Shown: positions 42,947 to 52,744 of the stretch, piece by piece
How positions within the stretch are numbered: the stretch's first letter is position 1
Layout of the letters: every line of letters begins with the position of its first letter
Source: Pseudomonas guariconensis
Lineage (GTDB): Bacteria > Pseudomonadota > Gammaproteobacteria > Pseudomonadales > Pseudomonadaceae
Assembly (NCBI RefSeq): GCF_900102675.1
Contig: NZ_FMYX01000009.1
Coordinates: forward strand, 62,001-126,000
Length of the DNA stretch: 64,000 nucleotides
Reading direction: 5' to 3'
Made by a program: the position numbers and the translations under genes
Notes under the pieces: generated by a model
The model's database searches: none
The model's input: the letters and a program-made list of their open reading frames with translations, nothing else
Told to the model about the DNA's origin: nothing

Positions 42947-44493
42947 ATGAAAGAAGCGAATGAGGTCACCCTTGCCGTCAGCGGCCTGGGCAAGACTTAC
43001 ACCCAGCCGGTGCTCGGCGATGTGACGCTGGAGCTGCGCGCCGGCGAAGTGCTGGCGCTCACCGGCGAGAACGGCGCGGGCAAGAGCACGCTGTCCAAGC
43101 TGATCAGCGGCCTGGAAACGCCCACCACAGGGCAGATGCGTTATCGCGGCGAGCCCTACGCGCCCGGCAGTCGCAGCGCGGCCGAGCGCCTGGGCGTGCG
43201 CATGGTGATGCAGGAGCTCAACCTGCTGCCCACCCTGACCGTGGCCGAGAACCTGTTCCTCGACAACCTGCCCAGCCGCGCCGGTTGGATCAGTCAGAAA
43301 CGCCTGCGCCAACTGGCTACCGCCGCCATGGCCCAGGTCGGCCTGGATGCCATCGACCCGGACACCCCGGTCGGCGAGTTGGGCATCGGCCATCAGCAGA
43401 TGGTGGAGATCGCCCGCAACCTCATTGGCGATTGCCATGTGCTGATCTTCGACGAGCCCACGGCGATGCTCACCGCTCGCGAAGTGGAGCTGCTGTTCAC
43501 TCAGATCGAACGCCTACGCCAGCGCGGCGTGGCCATCGTCTATATCTCCCATCGCCTGGAAGAGCTGCAGCGCGTGGCCCAGCGCATCGCCGTGCTGCGC
43601 GATGGCAAGTTGGTGTGCGTCGAGCCGATCCAGCGCTACAGCAGCGCCGAGCTGGTCAACCTCATGGTCGGTCGCGAGCTGGGCGAGCATATCGACCTCG
43701 GTCGTCGCGAGATCGGCCAGACGCTGCTCAAGGTCAACAAGCTAAGCCGTGGCGACAAGGTGCGCGAGGTGTCGTTCGAGGTCAGTGCAGGGGAGATCTT
43801 CGGTATTTCCGGCCTGATCGGCGCCGGACGCACTGAGCTGTTGCGCCTGATCTACGGCGCAGACCGCGCCGACAGCGGGCAGATCGAACTTGGCCAGCCC
43901 TTGCAGCCGGTCACCCTCGATTCGCCCAAGGCGGCGGTGCGCGCGGGCATCGCGTTGATCACCGAGGACCGCAAGGGCGAAGGCCTGCTGCTCACTCAAT
44001 CGATCAGCGCCAATATTGCCCTGGGCAACCTGGAGGCGGTGTCCCGCGCGGGCATACTCGACGCCGAAGCCGAGCGCGCCCAGGCGCTGCGCCAGATCAA
44101 TGCCATGCGCATCCGCAGCGCCAGCCCGGCCCAGGCCGTGGGCGAGCTTTCCGGCGGCAACCAGCAGAAAGTGGTGATCGGCCGCTGGCTGGAGCGCAAC
44201 TGCCAGGTGCTGTTGTTCGACGAGCCGACCCGGGGCATCGATGTCGGCGCCAAGTTCGACATCTATGGCCTGCTGGCCGAGCTGGCGCGCCAGGGCAAGG
44301 CCTTGGTGGTGGTGTCCAGCGACCTGCGCGAGCTGATGCTGATCTGCGATCGCATCGCTGTGCTCTCGGCGGGCCGGCTGATCGACACCTTCGACCGCGA
44401 GCGCTGGAGCCAGGATCAACTGCTCGCCGCCGCCTTCGCCGGCTATCAGAAACGTGACGCACTGCTGCATGAAGCAGCTCCCAGGATGGACCC

Positions 44494-44497
<4 letters not shown>
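42947..44497 (+). CDS. rbsA: Ribose ABC transporter ATP-binding protein
   Basis: 516 residues; ATG chosen over an in-frame GTG 9 bp upstream. Two ABC domains: the first has Walker A GENGAGKST and Walker B LIFDEPTAM; the second has the degenerate Walker A GLIGAGRTE (Arg for Lys), signature LSGGNQQKV and Walker B LLFDEPTRGID. This asymmetry is normal for RbsA/CUT2 ATPases. The stop overlaps rbsC by ATGA. The 160-bp gap from rbsB includes REP-like sequence, common after binding-protein genes for differential expression. Confidence 0.93.
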
Positions 44498-45489
<992 letters not shown>

Positions 45490-45493
45490 ACCC

Positions 45494-46516
45494 ATGGCAA
45501 CCATCAAAGACGTCGCGGCATTGGCAGGTATTTCCTATACCACCGTGTCCCATGTACTGAACAAGACCCGCCCGGTCAGCGAGCATGTGCGCCTGAAGGT
45601 CGAGGCGGCCATCGCCGAGCTCGACTACGTGCCCAGCGCCGTGGCCCGTTCGCTCAAGGCCCGCAGCACCGCCACCATCGGCCTGCTGGTGCCCAACAGC
45701 GTCAACCCGTACTTCGCCGAGTTGGCCCGGGGTATCGAGGACGGCTGCGAGCGCAATGGCTATTGCGTGATCCTCTGCAACTCCGACGACAACCCGCAAA
45801 AGCAGCGCAGCTACCTGCGGGTGTTGCTGGAAAAGCGCATCGACGGCCTGATCGTCGCCTCGGTCGGCCAGGACAGCGACCTGCTGGAAAGCCTGGCCTG
45901 CGTGCGCACGCCGATGGTCATCGTCGACCGCGCCCTGGATGGCATCGACGCCGACCTGGTACGCATCGACCACGAACAGGGTGGCTACCTCGCCACCCGG
46001 CACCTGCTGGACCTGGGCCACCGTGACATCGCCTGCATCGGCGGGCCGGCCGACTCAGGGCCTGCCCAGTTACGCCTGGCGGGCTACCGTCGGGCCATGG
46101 CCGAGCAGGGCGTGGCGGAGGGTGAAAATCGCATTCTGCACAGTGACTTCAGCAGCCCCGGTGGCTACGACGCCGCGGTGCACCTGCTCGACGGCCCGCG
46201 GCCCACGGCGATCTTCGCCGGCAACGACATGATCGGTTTTGGCGTGTTGCGTGCGGCGGCCGAGCGCAACATCCACGTGCCGGGCGAGTTGTCGGTGGTC
46301 GGCTTCGACGACATCGAGCTCAGCCGCTATGTGTACCCGCCGTTGACCACGGTCGGCCAGTCGATCCGCGAGCTGGGCGAAAGCGCCGCGCAGCTGCTGC
46401 TCTCGCGCATCGCCACCCCCCGCAGCGGCGGCGTGGAGCAGCGCATCGTCGCCCCGCGCATCGTGCTGCGTGAATCCACCGGGCCGCGCCCGGACCTGTT
46501 CAATGATTACCGCTAA
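45494..46516 (+). CDS. rbsR: LacI-family ribose repressor
   Basis: 340 residues: N-terminal LacI HTH (MATIKDVAALAGISYTTVSHVLN) and hinge (AVARSLKARSTATIGLLVPNSVNPYFAEL), then a sugar-binding domain (FAGNDMIGFGVLRAAAERNIHVPGELSVVGFDDIELSRY). It starts 4 bp after rbsC. The palindrome CGCAAACGTTTGCG before rbsB is its likely operator, making the operon autoregulated. Confidence 0.9.
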   Translation: MATIKDVAALAGISYTTVSHVLNKTRPVSEHVRLKVEAAIAELDYVPSAVARSLKARSTATIGLLVPNSVNPYFAELARGIEDGCERNGYCVILCNSDDNPQKQRSYLRVLLEKRIDGLIVASVGQDSDLLESLACVRTPMVIVDRALDGIDADLVRIDHEQGGYLATRHLLDLGHRDIACIGGPADSGPAQLRLAGYRRAMAEQGVAEGENRILHSDFSSPGGYDAAVHLLDGPRPTAIFAGNDMIGFGVLRAAAERNIHVPGELSVVGFDDIELSRYVYPPLTTVGQSIRELGESAAQLLLSRIATPRSGGVEQRIVAPRIVLRESTGPRPDLFNDYR

Positions 46517-46525
46517 GGAGTGACC

Positions 46526-47434
46526 ATGAGCGCCAAGGTCGTGGTGGTCGGCAGTCTCAACATGGACTTGGTGGCCCGCACCCAGCGTTTGCCCCGGCCC
46601 GGCGAGACGCTGGCCGGCGACAGCTTCTTCACCGTGCCCGGCGGCAAGGGTGCCAACCAGGCGGTGGCCGTGGCTCGGCTTGGGGCCAGCGTGGCCATGG
46701 TCGGCAACGTGGGCGACGACGCCTATGGCCAGCAACTGCGCAAGGCCCTGGAGCATGAGGGCATCGATTGCCAAGCGGTGGGCGTATGCCCAGGCGTCTC
46801 CAGCGGCGTGGCGCTGATCATGGTCGATGCCGCCAGCCAGAACTCCATCGTCATCATCCCCGGCGGCAACGGCCAGCTGACGCCGGCGTCCGTGCAGCGT
46901 TACGACGCTCTGTTGCAAGCGGCCGAGGTGATCATCTGCCAGCTGGAAGTGCCCATGACCACGGTGGCCTGGACGCTGGCCCGTGGGCGTGAACTGGGTA
47001 AGACAGTGATCCTCAACCCCGCGCCTGCCACCGGCCCGCTGCCGTCGGACTGGTTCGCCGATATCGATTACCTCACGCCCAACGAGAGCGAGGCCGAAGC
47101 CTTGACCGGGCTGCCGGTGACCGACATCGACAGTGCACGCCGCGCCGGTGAACGGCTGTTGCAGCTGGGCGCGGGCAAGGTGATCGTCACGCTGGGGGCG
47201 CAGGGTGCGTTGTTCGTCAGCCCTGCGGATAGCCGGCATTTTCCCGCCCCGGTGGTCAAGCCCGTGGATACCACCGCGGCAGGGGATACCTTCATCGGCG
47301 GCTTCGCTGCCGGCCTGGTGCGTGGATTGGAGGAGGGCGAGGCCATCGCCTTCGGCCAGCGGGCCGCGGCGTTGTCGGTGACCCGCGTGGGCGCCCAGCC
47401 TTCGATTCCCTATTTGGCGGAGCTTGCGCCATGA
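46526..47434 (+). CDS. rbsK: Ribokinase
   Basis: 302 residues; ATG after AAGGAG. PfkB motifs: GSLNMDLVARTQRLPRPGETL, GGKGANQAVAVARLG at the N-terminus, and DTTAAGDTFIGGFAAGLVRG with the catalytic Asp at the C-terminus. Phosphorylates ribose to ribose-5-phosphate in the cytoplasm. Stop overlaps the rbsD start. Confidence 0.94.
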   Translation: MSAKVVVVGSLNMDLVARTQRLPRPGETLAGDSFFTVPGGKGANQAVAVARLGASVAMVGNVGDDAYGQQLRKALEHEGIDCQAVGVCPGVSSGVALIMVDAASQNSIVIIPGGNGQLTPASVQRYDALLQAAEVIICQLEVPMTTVAWTLARGRELGKTVILNPAPATGPLPSDWFADIDYLTPNESEAEALTGLPVTDIDSARRAGERLLQLGAGKVIVTLGAQGALFVSPADSRHFPAPVVKPVDTTAAGDTFIGGFAAGLVRGLEEGEAIAFGQRAAALSVTRVGAQPSIPYLAELAP

Positions 47435-47829
47435 AGAAGACCGGATTGTTGAACGTGGCGTTGTCCAGGGTGGTCGCCGGGCTGGGCCATGGTGACATCC
47501 TGGTGATCGGCGATGCCGGGCTGCCGGTGCCGCCGGGCGTAGAACTGATCGATCTGGCCGTGACCCCCGGTGTGCCGGATTTCGCCAGTGTGTTGCAGGC
47601 GGTGCTGGAGGAGATGCAAGTGGAGCGGCATGTGCTGGCCGAGCAGATGCTCGAGGTAGCGCCGCCAGCCTTGGCGCAGGTACAGGGGCTGCAAGGACAG
47701 CTGGGCGTGCGCGAGCTGCTGAGCCATCAAGCGTTCAAAGAGTTGTGCCGCCAGGCCAAGGCCGTGGTGCGAACCGGGGAGTGCAAACCCTACAGCAACA
47801 TCGCGCTAGTGGCGGGTGTCACGTTCTGA
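47431..47829 (+). CDS. rbsD: D-ribose pyranase
   Basis: 132 residues; MKKTGLLNVALSRVVAGLGHGDILVIGDAGLPVPPG with the catalytic His in GHGD and the C-terminal TGECKPYSNIALVAGV. It interconverts beta-pyranose and beta-furanose forms of ribose so that RbsK can act. The start overlaps rbsK by ATGA. Confidence 0.94.
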   Translation: MKKTGLLNVALSRVVAGLGHGDILVIGDAGLPVPPGVELIDLAVTPGVPDFASVLQAVLEEMQVERHVLAEQMLEVAPPALAQVQGLQGQLGVRELLSHQAFKELCRQAKAVVRTGECKPYSNIALVAGVTF

Positions 47830-47843
47830 GGTCAAGGCCCACT

Positions 47844-47914
47844 CGCGGGTAAACCCGGTCCTGCGCCGAACCCTGTGGGAGCGGGTTTACCCACGAAAGG
47901 CCGCAACGCGGCCC
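47844..47914. repeat. Inverted REP pair with extra hairpin
   Basis: CGCGGGTAAACCCGGTCC and GGAGCGGGTTTACCCACG form an inverted pair, followed by the small hairpin GGCCGC-AAC-GCGGCC (47900-47914). It separates rbsD from the nucleoside hydrolase and could reduce read-through or protect upstream mRNA. Confidence 0.72.
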
Positions 47915-47942
47915 CACTATCGAAGGCAACAAGGAGTGCCCT

Positions 47943-48950
47943 ATGTTCAAACACCTCCTCAAAGGAGTCGTCCTCATGTCAGCCGTGGCCACCACCTCCC
48001 TCCAGGCCGCTACGCGGGATGTGATCATCGACACCGACCCGGGTGCCGACGACGTCGTCGCGCTGCTGCTCGCCATGGCCTCGCCCGAGGACTTGAACAT
48101 CCGCGCCATCACCACCGTGGCCGGCAACGTGCGTCTGGACAAGACCTCACGCAACGCTCGCCTCGCGCGGGAATGGGCTGGGCGCGAAGACATCCCGGTC
48201 TACGCCGGGGCAGGGCGCCCGCTGGTGCGCAAGCCGATCTACGCTGACGATATCCATGGTCGGGAGGGCCTGGAAGGGGTGAAGGTCCACGAGCCCAAAC
48301 AGGGCCTGGCCCAGGGCAATGCCGTGCAGTACCTGGTCGATACGCTGTCCCACGCCGAGCCTCACAGCATCACCCTGGCCATGCTCGGTCCGCAGACCAA
48401 CCTGGCCCTGGCGTTGATCCAGAAGCCCGAGATCGCCAAAGGCATCAAGGAAGTGGTGGTAATGGGTGGTGCTCACTTCAATGGCGGCAACATCACCCCG
48501 GTGGCCGAGTTCAACCTCTACGCCGACCCCCATGCTGCGCAGGTGGTGCTGGCCAGCGGCGTCAAGCTGACCTATGTGCCCCTGGACCTGACCCACAAGG
48601 TGATCACCAGTGAAGCGCGCTTCAAGCAGTTGGCAGCCATCAACAATCAGGCCAGCCAGCGTGTGGTGGATATCCTCGACGCCTACGTCAAGCACGACAT
48701 GGACCTGTACGGGATGCCCGGAGGCCCGGTGCACGATGCCAGTGTCATCGCCTACCTGATCAAGCCCGAGCTGTTCAGCGGCAGGCGGGCCCACCTGGAG
48801 GTCGACAGCCGTGAAGGCCCGACCTTTGGCCAGACCGTCGTTGACTGGTACGCGGTGCTCAAGCGTCCGGCCAATGTGCTGTGGCTGAACGAGGGCGATG
48901 CCCAGGGTTTCTTCGACCTGCTCAGCGAGCGCTTGGCTCGATTGCAATAG
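47943..48950 (+). CDS. Exported inosine-uridine-type nucleoside hydrolase
   Basis: 335 residues. ATG after AAGGAG; signal peptide MFKHLLKGVVLMSAVATTSLQA. The mature enzyme begins with the Ca2+-binding signature DVIIDTDPGADDVVALLLA, then TTVAGNV, MLGPQTNLALAL, VVMGGAHFNGGNITPVAEFNLYADPHAA and MPGGPVHDASVIAYL. It should cleave nucleosides to base and ribose in the periplasm. Downstream of rbsBACRKD, it can supply free ribose to the ABC transporter. Separated from rbsD by REP sequence, so joint transcription is possible but not certain. Confidence 0.88.
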   Translation: MFKHLLKGVVLMSAVATTSLQAATRDVIIDTDPGADDVVALLLAMASPEDLNIRAITTVAGNVRLDKTSRNARLAREWAGREDIPVYAGAGRPLVRKPIYADDIHGREGLEGVKVHEPKQGLAQGNAVQYLVDTLSHAEPHSITLAMLGPQTNLALALIQKPEIAKGIKEVVVMGGAHFNGGNITPVAEFNLYADPHAAQVVLASGVKLTYVPLDLTHKVITSEARFKQLAAINNQASQRVVDILDAYVKHDMDLYGMPGGPVHDASVIAYLIKPELFSGRRAHLEVDSREGPTFGQTVVDWYAVLKRPANVLWLNEGDAQGFFDLLSERLARLQ

Positions 48951-49134
48951 CGGCGTGCGGGGCGTAGCGCTCGAACACCTGCTCGATGAAGCTGCGCGCT
49001 GCTTCGCTGCCGCGGTCGCGGACCAACAAGTCGATGGCGATCAGCAGCAGTTCTTCAGGGGTGCTGGGGCTGTAGGCGCTCTGGCCCTCGGCCCATTTGA
49101 CCTTGATGTCGGCGTCGATGCTGTGGCTGCTCAT
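48922..49134 (-). CDS. Small hypothetical protein
   Basis: 70 residues from MSSHSIDADIKVKWAEGQSA; the weak GAGAG upstream is the only RBS sign. It is helical (PEELLLIAIDLLVRDRGSEAARSFIEQVFERYAP). The 3' end overlaps the convergent nucleoside hydrolase by 29 bp, which lowers confidence. Codon use is Pseudomonas-like. No known domain recognised. Confidence 0.5.
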   Translation of the reverse strand: MSSHSIDADIKVKWAEGQSAYSPSTPEELLLIAIDLLVRDRGSEAARSFIEQVFERYAPHAAIAIEPSAR

Positions 49135-49406
49135 GGGAGGCTCTCGTGGCAAGCCTGGGCTAAGGGTCGAACACCGGACCCTGGCGTTCGAAGGGAGGCG
49201 TGCTGCGCTCCGGTTGTTGCAGTAAATCATGCCTTTGCATTCGTCGCACGACCGCTGGCGAATAAACCGCCAGGCGTACGGCGCAAAATCCAGTCACGAT
49301 TCCCTTTCGCCATCAGGGGCCGGTTCAGGCAGACTTGCCCGGTTTTGCAACAAAAGTTGAGCGGAGCTGTCGCATGAGACAGTTCCCATGATGATTAGGA
49401 GGATTC

Positions 49407-49730
49407 ATGTTCCGTACCCGTGCTTACCTGGCGACCTTGCTGGCGGCTGCAGTCCTGGCAGGTTGCAGCACAGGCGGTTCTTCCAGCGGTGGCGACAAGG
49501 CCCCAGGCACCTCGGCCGATAACGGCGGTCGCTGCGAGGCCAGCGGTGCCGACTTCACCATCGGCAAACAGGCCACCCCGGCGCTGCTGGAGCAGGCACG
49601 CAAGGCCAGCGGTTCGCAACTGGCACGTATCCTCAAGCCCCACGATGTAATCACCCTGGAATACCGCTCCGAGCGGCTGAACCTGAACGTCGATGACAAA
49701 GGCGTGGTGACCCGCGTTAACTGCGGTTGA
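49407..49730 (+). CDS. Lipoprotein of the I78 peptidase-inhibitor family
   Basis: 107 residues, signal peptide with lipobox VLAGC (Cys 19) and a low-complexity Ser/Gly linker. The mature domain reads GADFTIGKQATPALLEQARKASG, then ARILKPHDVITLEYRSERLNLNVDDKGVVTRVNC, typical of MEROPS I78 inhibitors (potato-inhibitor-like fold) of serine peptidases. A strong terminator follows. Monocistronic. Confidence 0.85.
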   Translation: MFRTRAYLATLLAAAVLAGCSTGGSSSGGDKAPGTSADNGGRCEASGADFTIGKQATPALLEQARKASGSQLARILKPHDVITLEYRSERLNLNVDDKGVVTRVNCG

Positions 49731-49761
49731 GGTTTCGCCTGCGACAAAAGCGAACACCCAC

Positions 49762-49790
49762 AAAAAACCCGCCATGAAGGCGGGTTTTTT
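49762..49790. terminator. Bidirectional intrinsic terminator
   Basis: AAAAAACCCGCC-ATGAA-GGCGGGTTTTTT: 6-bp GC stem flanked by A6 and T6, between the convergent inhibitor and cold-shock genes, so it serves both. Confidence 0.92.
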
Positions 49791-49805
49791 GTATTCGTAT
49801 CCGAA

Positions 49806-50018
49806 TTACTCCGGACGAACCTGCGCAGCCTGCATGCCCTTCTGACCGCGTTCGGCAACGAAGGAAACGGACTGGCCTTCTTTCAGGCTCTTGAAGCCGT
49901 CGGTTTCGATGGCCTTGAAGTGTACGAACAGGTCGTCGCCGCCGCCTGCTGGGGTGATGAAGCCGTAGCCTTTTTCATCATTGAACCATTTGACGGTGCC
50001 GTTTTGGCGATTGGACAT
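49806..50018 (-). CDS. CspA-family cold-shock protein
   Basis: 70 residues. MSNRQNGTVKWFNDEKGYGFITPAGG contains RNP1 (KGYGFI) and DLFVHF is RNP2. Single-stranded nucleic-acid chaperone. Start at 50018; an in-frame ATG 21 bp upstream is unlikely. A run of T on the non-coding side upstream and a GC-structured leader (50045-50095) may control translation as in other csp genes. Which paralogue it is cannot be told. Confidence 0.92.
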   Translation of the reverse strand: MSNRQNGTVKWFNDEKGYGFITPAGGGDDLFVHFKAIETDGFKSLKEGQSVSFVAERGQKGMQAAQVRPE

Positions 50019-50180
50019 GGGGTGAATCTCCAGAAACATGGTTTTTTTTTCGAGGTGCGATGTTGCCGAGGCTACGCAGCACCGGCGACATCATAGTCTA
50101 ATTCTGCGTATCTAGCGCCTGTTACCTTCGCAGGATACTGATCCACGGCAAATAATGCGTGCATCGCCCCGCAAAAAGGC

Positions 50181-50483
50181 TCAGCTCTTAGGTGCGCAGG
50201 CCTGACGTACCACGGTTTGCGCCCGCTGCATCAGCTTGGCGTCGACACCGTCCTTGCTGTCCAGGTCTTCGATTTCCGCCTTGGTGAAGTTCTTCTCGAT
50301 CGCATCAGCGCCGCACTTGCAGTGCTGGTCCGCCGTTTTCGCATCGACACCTTGAGCCGACGCCACCTGGACGCACTGCTCCATGTAGGCGCCTTTCTTG
50401 CCGGCAGGCCACTCGGCATGTGCCGCCAGGGGCAGCAGCAGGGCGCTGGCGGCGGTCAGGGCCAGAAGAGACTGAAGTCGCAT
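50181..50483 (-). CDS. Small exported Cys-containing protein
   Basis: 100 residues. Start MRLQSLLALTAASALLL with a signal peptide ending AAHA. Mature part begins EWPAGKKGAYMEQCVQVASAQGVDAKTADQHCKCGADAIEKNFTKAEIEDLD. Four Cys suggest disulfides or heme-like metal binding; CxC (CKCG) is notable. No family recognised. Faces away from thrS. Confidence 0.75.
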   Translation of the reverse strand: MRLQSLLALTAASALLLPLAAHAEWPAGKKGAYMEQCVQVASAQGVDAKTADQHCKCGADAIEKNFTKAEIEDLDSKDGVDAKLMQRAQTVVRQACAPKS

Positions 50484-50816
50484 AACCACACACTCCTTGG
50501 GTTGGATCTCATCAAGAGTAGGATGCTTCAGAAACTCTGAGGTGGAATTTTCCGAACAAGTTCACCCAGACGGCTTAATTTCCAAATATTTCTGCCTGCC
50601 GCCCAAGCCGCGTGCTAGCATGCTCGGCTTGCAGCTGCACCCTGGCAGCTGTTTTCCATTTTTCTTTCCAGTCACTCTGGTTCGTCCCTGGTTGGCCGAA
50701 AGGCTCCTGCCACTGTGAGGCAGGCTTTCCCGCGGGAAAGGCAGGTCGGATCTTGTACTGGCTCATCCCAACCCATGTGACCTTTGGTAGGGGTCACCAC
50801 TAGGAGAGGAGGCGCC
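50484..50816. other. Control region and long leader of the thrS operon
   Basis: 333 bp. Possible extended -10 TGCTAGCAT (50613-50621) gives a leader of about 190 nt. The leader has CTGCC (50707-50711) able to pair with either of two GCAGG words (50720, 50739), a CTTTCCCGCGGGAAAG palindrome (50724-50739) and the anticodon-like hairpin at 50777-50797. Confidence 0.5.
50777..50797 (+). promoter_or_regulatory. tRNA-Thr anticodon-like hairpin (thrS operator)
   Basis: GTGACCT and GGGTCAC form a 7-bp stem (one U-G pair) closing a 7-nt loop UUGGUAG. With U at loop position 2, GGU at positions 3-5 and A at position 6, it copies the anticodon loop of tRNA-Thr(GGU). It lies 20 nt before the thrS ATG, just upstream of the Shine-Dalgarno AGGAGG. 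E. coli thrS is autoregulated by such a mimic. Confidence 0.65.
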
Positions 50817-52739
50817 ATGCCCGTAATTACTCTTCCCGATGGCAGTCAACGTACGTTCGACAAGGCCGTCACCGTTGCCGAAGTCGCCGCCTCCATTGGC
50901 GCGGGCCTCGCCAAGGCCACGCTGGCCGGCAAGGTCGATGGCAAGCTGGTCGACGCCTGCGACCTGATCGAGAACGACGCCACGCTGCAGATCATCACCC
51001 CTAAAGATGAAGAGGGACTGGAGATCATCCGTCACTCGTGCGCCCACCTGGTCGGCCACGCAGTGAAACAGCTGTACCCGACCGCCAAGATGGTGATCGG
51101 CCCGGTGATCGACGAAGGCTTCTACTACGACATCGCCTACGAGCGCCCCTTCACCCCAGAAGACATGGCCGCCATCGAACAGCGCATGCAACAGCTGATC
51201 GACAAGGACTACGACGTCATCAAGAAGATGACCCCGCGCGCCGAAGTCATCGACGTGTTCAAGAGCCGTGGCGAAGACTACAAGCTGCGCCTGGTCGAGG
51301 ACATGCCGGACGAACAGGCCATGGGCCTGTACTACCACGAAGAATACGTCGACATGTGCCGTGGCCCGCACGTGCCGAACACCCGTTTCCTCAAGGCCTT
51401 CAAGCTGACCAAGCTGTCTGGCGCCTACTGGCGCGGCGATGCCAAGAACGAGCAGCTGCAGCGCGTGTACGGCACCGCCTGGGCTGACAAGAAGCAACTG
51501 GCTGCCTACATCCAGCGCATCGAAGAAGCCGAAAAGCGCGACCACCGCAAGATCGGCAAGCAGCTGGATCTCTTCCACCTGCAGGAAGAAGCCCCGGGCA
51601 TGGTCTTCTGGCACCCGGCCGGTTGGACCGTCTATCAGGTGCTCGAGCAGTACATGCGCGGCGTGCAGCGCGAAAACGGCTACCTGGAGATCAAGACGCC
51701 GCAGGTCGTCGACCGCATCCTCTGGGAGCGTTCCGGCCACTGGTCCAACTACGCCGAGAACATGTTCACCACTTCGTCGGAAAGTCGCGATTTCGCGGTA
51801 AAACCGATGAACTGCCCGTGCCACGTACAGGTGTTCAACCAAGGCCTGAAGTCCTACCGTGACCTGCCGCTGCGCCTGGCCGAGTTCGGTGCCTGCCACC
51901 GTAACGAGCCGTCCGGCGCCTTGCACGGCATCATGCGTGTGCGTGGCTTCACCCAGGACGACGCCCACATCTTCTGCACCGAAGATCAGGTGAAGAAAGA
52001 AGCGGCCGACTTCATCAAGCTCACCCTGGATGTCTACAAGGACTTCGGTTTCACCGACATCGCCATGAAGCTCTCGACCCGTCCCGCTAAGCGCGTGGGC
52101 TCCGAAGAGCTGTGGGACCGCGCCGAAGGCGCCCTGGCCGATGCGCTGAACGAGTCGGGCCTGGAGTGGGAATACCAGCCGGGCGAGGGCGCTTTCTACG
52201 GTCCGAAGATCGAATTCACCCTACGTGACTGCCTGGGCCGTAACTGGCAGTGCGGCACCCTGCAGTACGATCCGAACCTGCCGGAGCGTCTGGATGCCAG
52301 CTATATCGCCGAAGATAACAACCGTAAGCGCCCAGTCATGCTGCACCGTGCGATCCTCGGTTCCTTCGAGCGTTTCATCGGCATGCTGATCGAGCACTAC
52401 GCGGGCGTATTCCCGGCGTGGCTGGCCCCGACCCAGGCGGTGATCATGAACATCACCGACAAGCAGGCCGATTTCGCACTCGAAGTGGAAAAATCCCTCA
52501 ATGGGGCTGGTTTCCGTGCCAAGTCCGACTTGAGAAATGAGAAGATCGGCTTTAAAATCCGCGAGCATACTTTGCTCAAGGTCCCATACCTTCTGGTTAT
52601 AGGGGACCGCGAAGTCGAAACGCAGACCGTTGCAGTGCGTACCCGTGATGGCAAAGACCTGGGCTCCATGCCCGTCTCCCAATTCACCCAACTGCTCGCT
52701 GATGCCGTGGCTCAGCGCGGTCGCCTAGAATCGGAGTAA
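50817..52739 (+). CDS. thrS: Threonyl-tRNA synthetase
   Basis: 640 residues. TGS domain at 1-61 (MPVITLPDGSQRTF), editing domain with HSCAHLVGHAVKQLYP (His motif), then class II core: zinc and motif region MNCPCHVQVFN, GACHRNEPSGALHGIMRVRGFTQDDAHIF, motif 3 LGSFERFIGMLIEHYAG and the anticodon-binding domain at the end. Start follows AGGAGG. Attaches Thr to tRNA-Thr. First gene of a translation operon; likely translational autoregulation via the hairpin upstream. Confidence 0.97.
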   Translation: MPVITLPDGSQRTFDKAVTVAEVAASIGAGLAKATLAGKVDGKLVDACDLIENDATLQIITPKDEEGLEIIRHSCAHLVGHAVKQLYPTAKMVIGPVIDEGFYYDIAYERPFTPEDMAAIEQRMQQLIDKDYDVIKKMTPRAEVIDVFKSRGEDYKLRLVEDMPDEQAMGLYYHEEYVDMCRGPHVPNTRFLKAFKLTKLSGAYWRGDAKNEQLQRVYGTAWADKKQLAAYIQRIEEAEKRDHRKIGKQLDLFHLQEEAPGMVFWHPAGWTVYQVLEQYMRGVQRENGYLEIKTPQVVDRILWERSGHWSNYAENMFTTSSESRDFAVKPMNCPCHVQVFNQGLKSYRDLPLRLAEFGACHRNEPSGALHGIMRVRGFTQDDAHIFCTEDQVKKEAADFIKLTLDVYKDFGFTDIAMKLSTRPAKRVGSEELWDRAEGALADALNESGLEWEYQPGEGAFYGPKIEFTLRDCLGRNWQCGTLQYDPNLPERLDASYIAEDNNRKRPVMLHRAILGSFERFIGMLIEHYAGVFPAWLAPTQAVIMNITDKQADFALEVEKSLNGAGFRAKSDLRNEKIGFKIREHTLLKVPYLLVIGDREVETQTVAVRTRDGKDLGSMPVSQFTQLLADAVAQRGRLESE

Positions 52740-52744
52740 TGACT

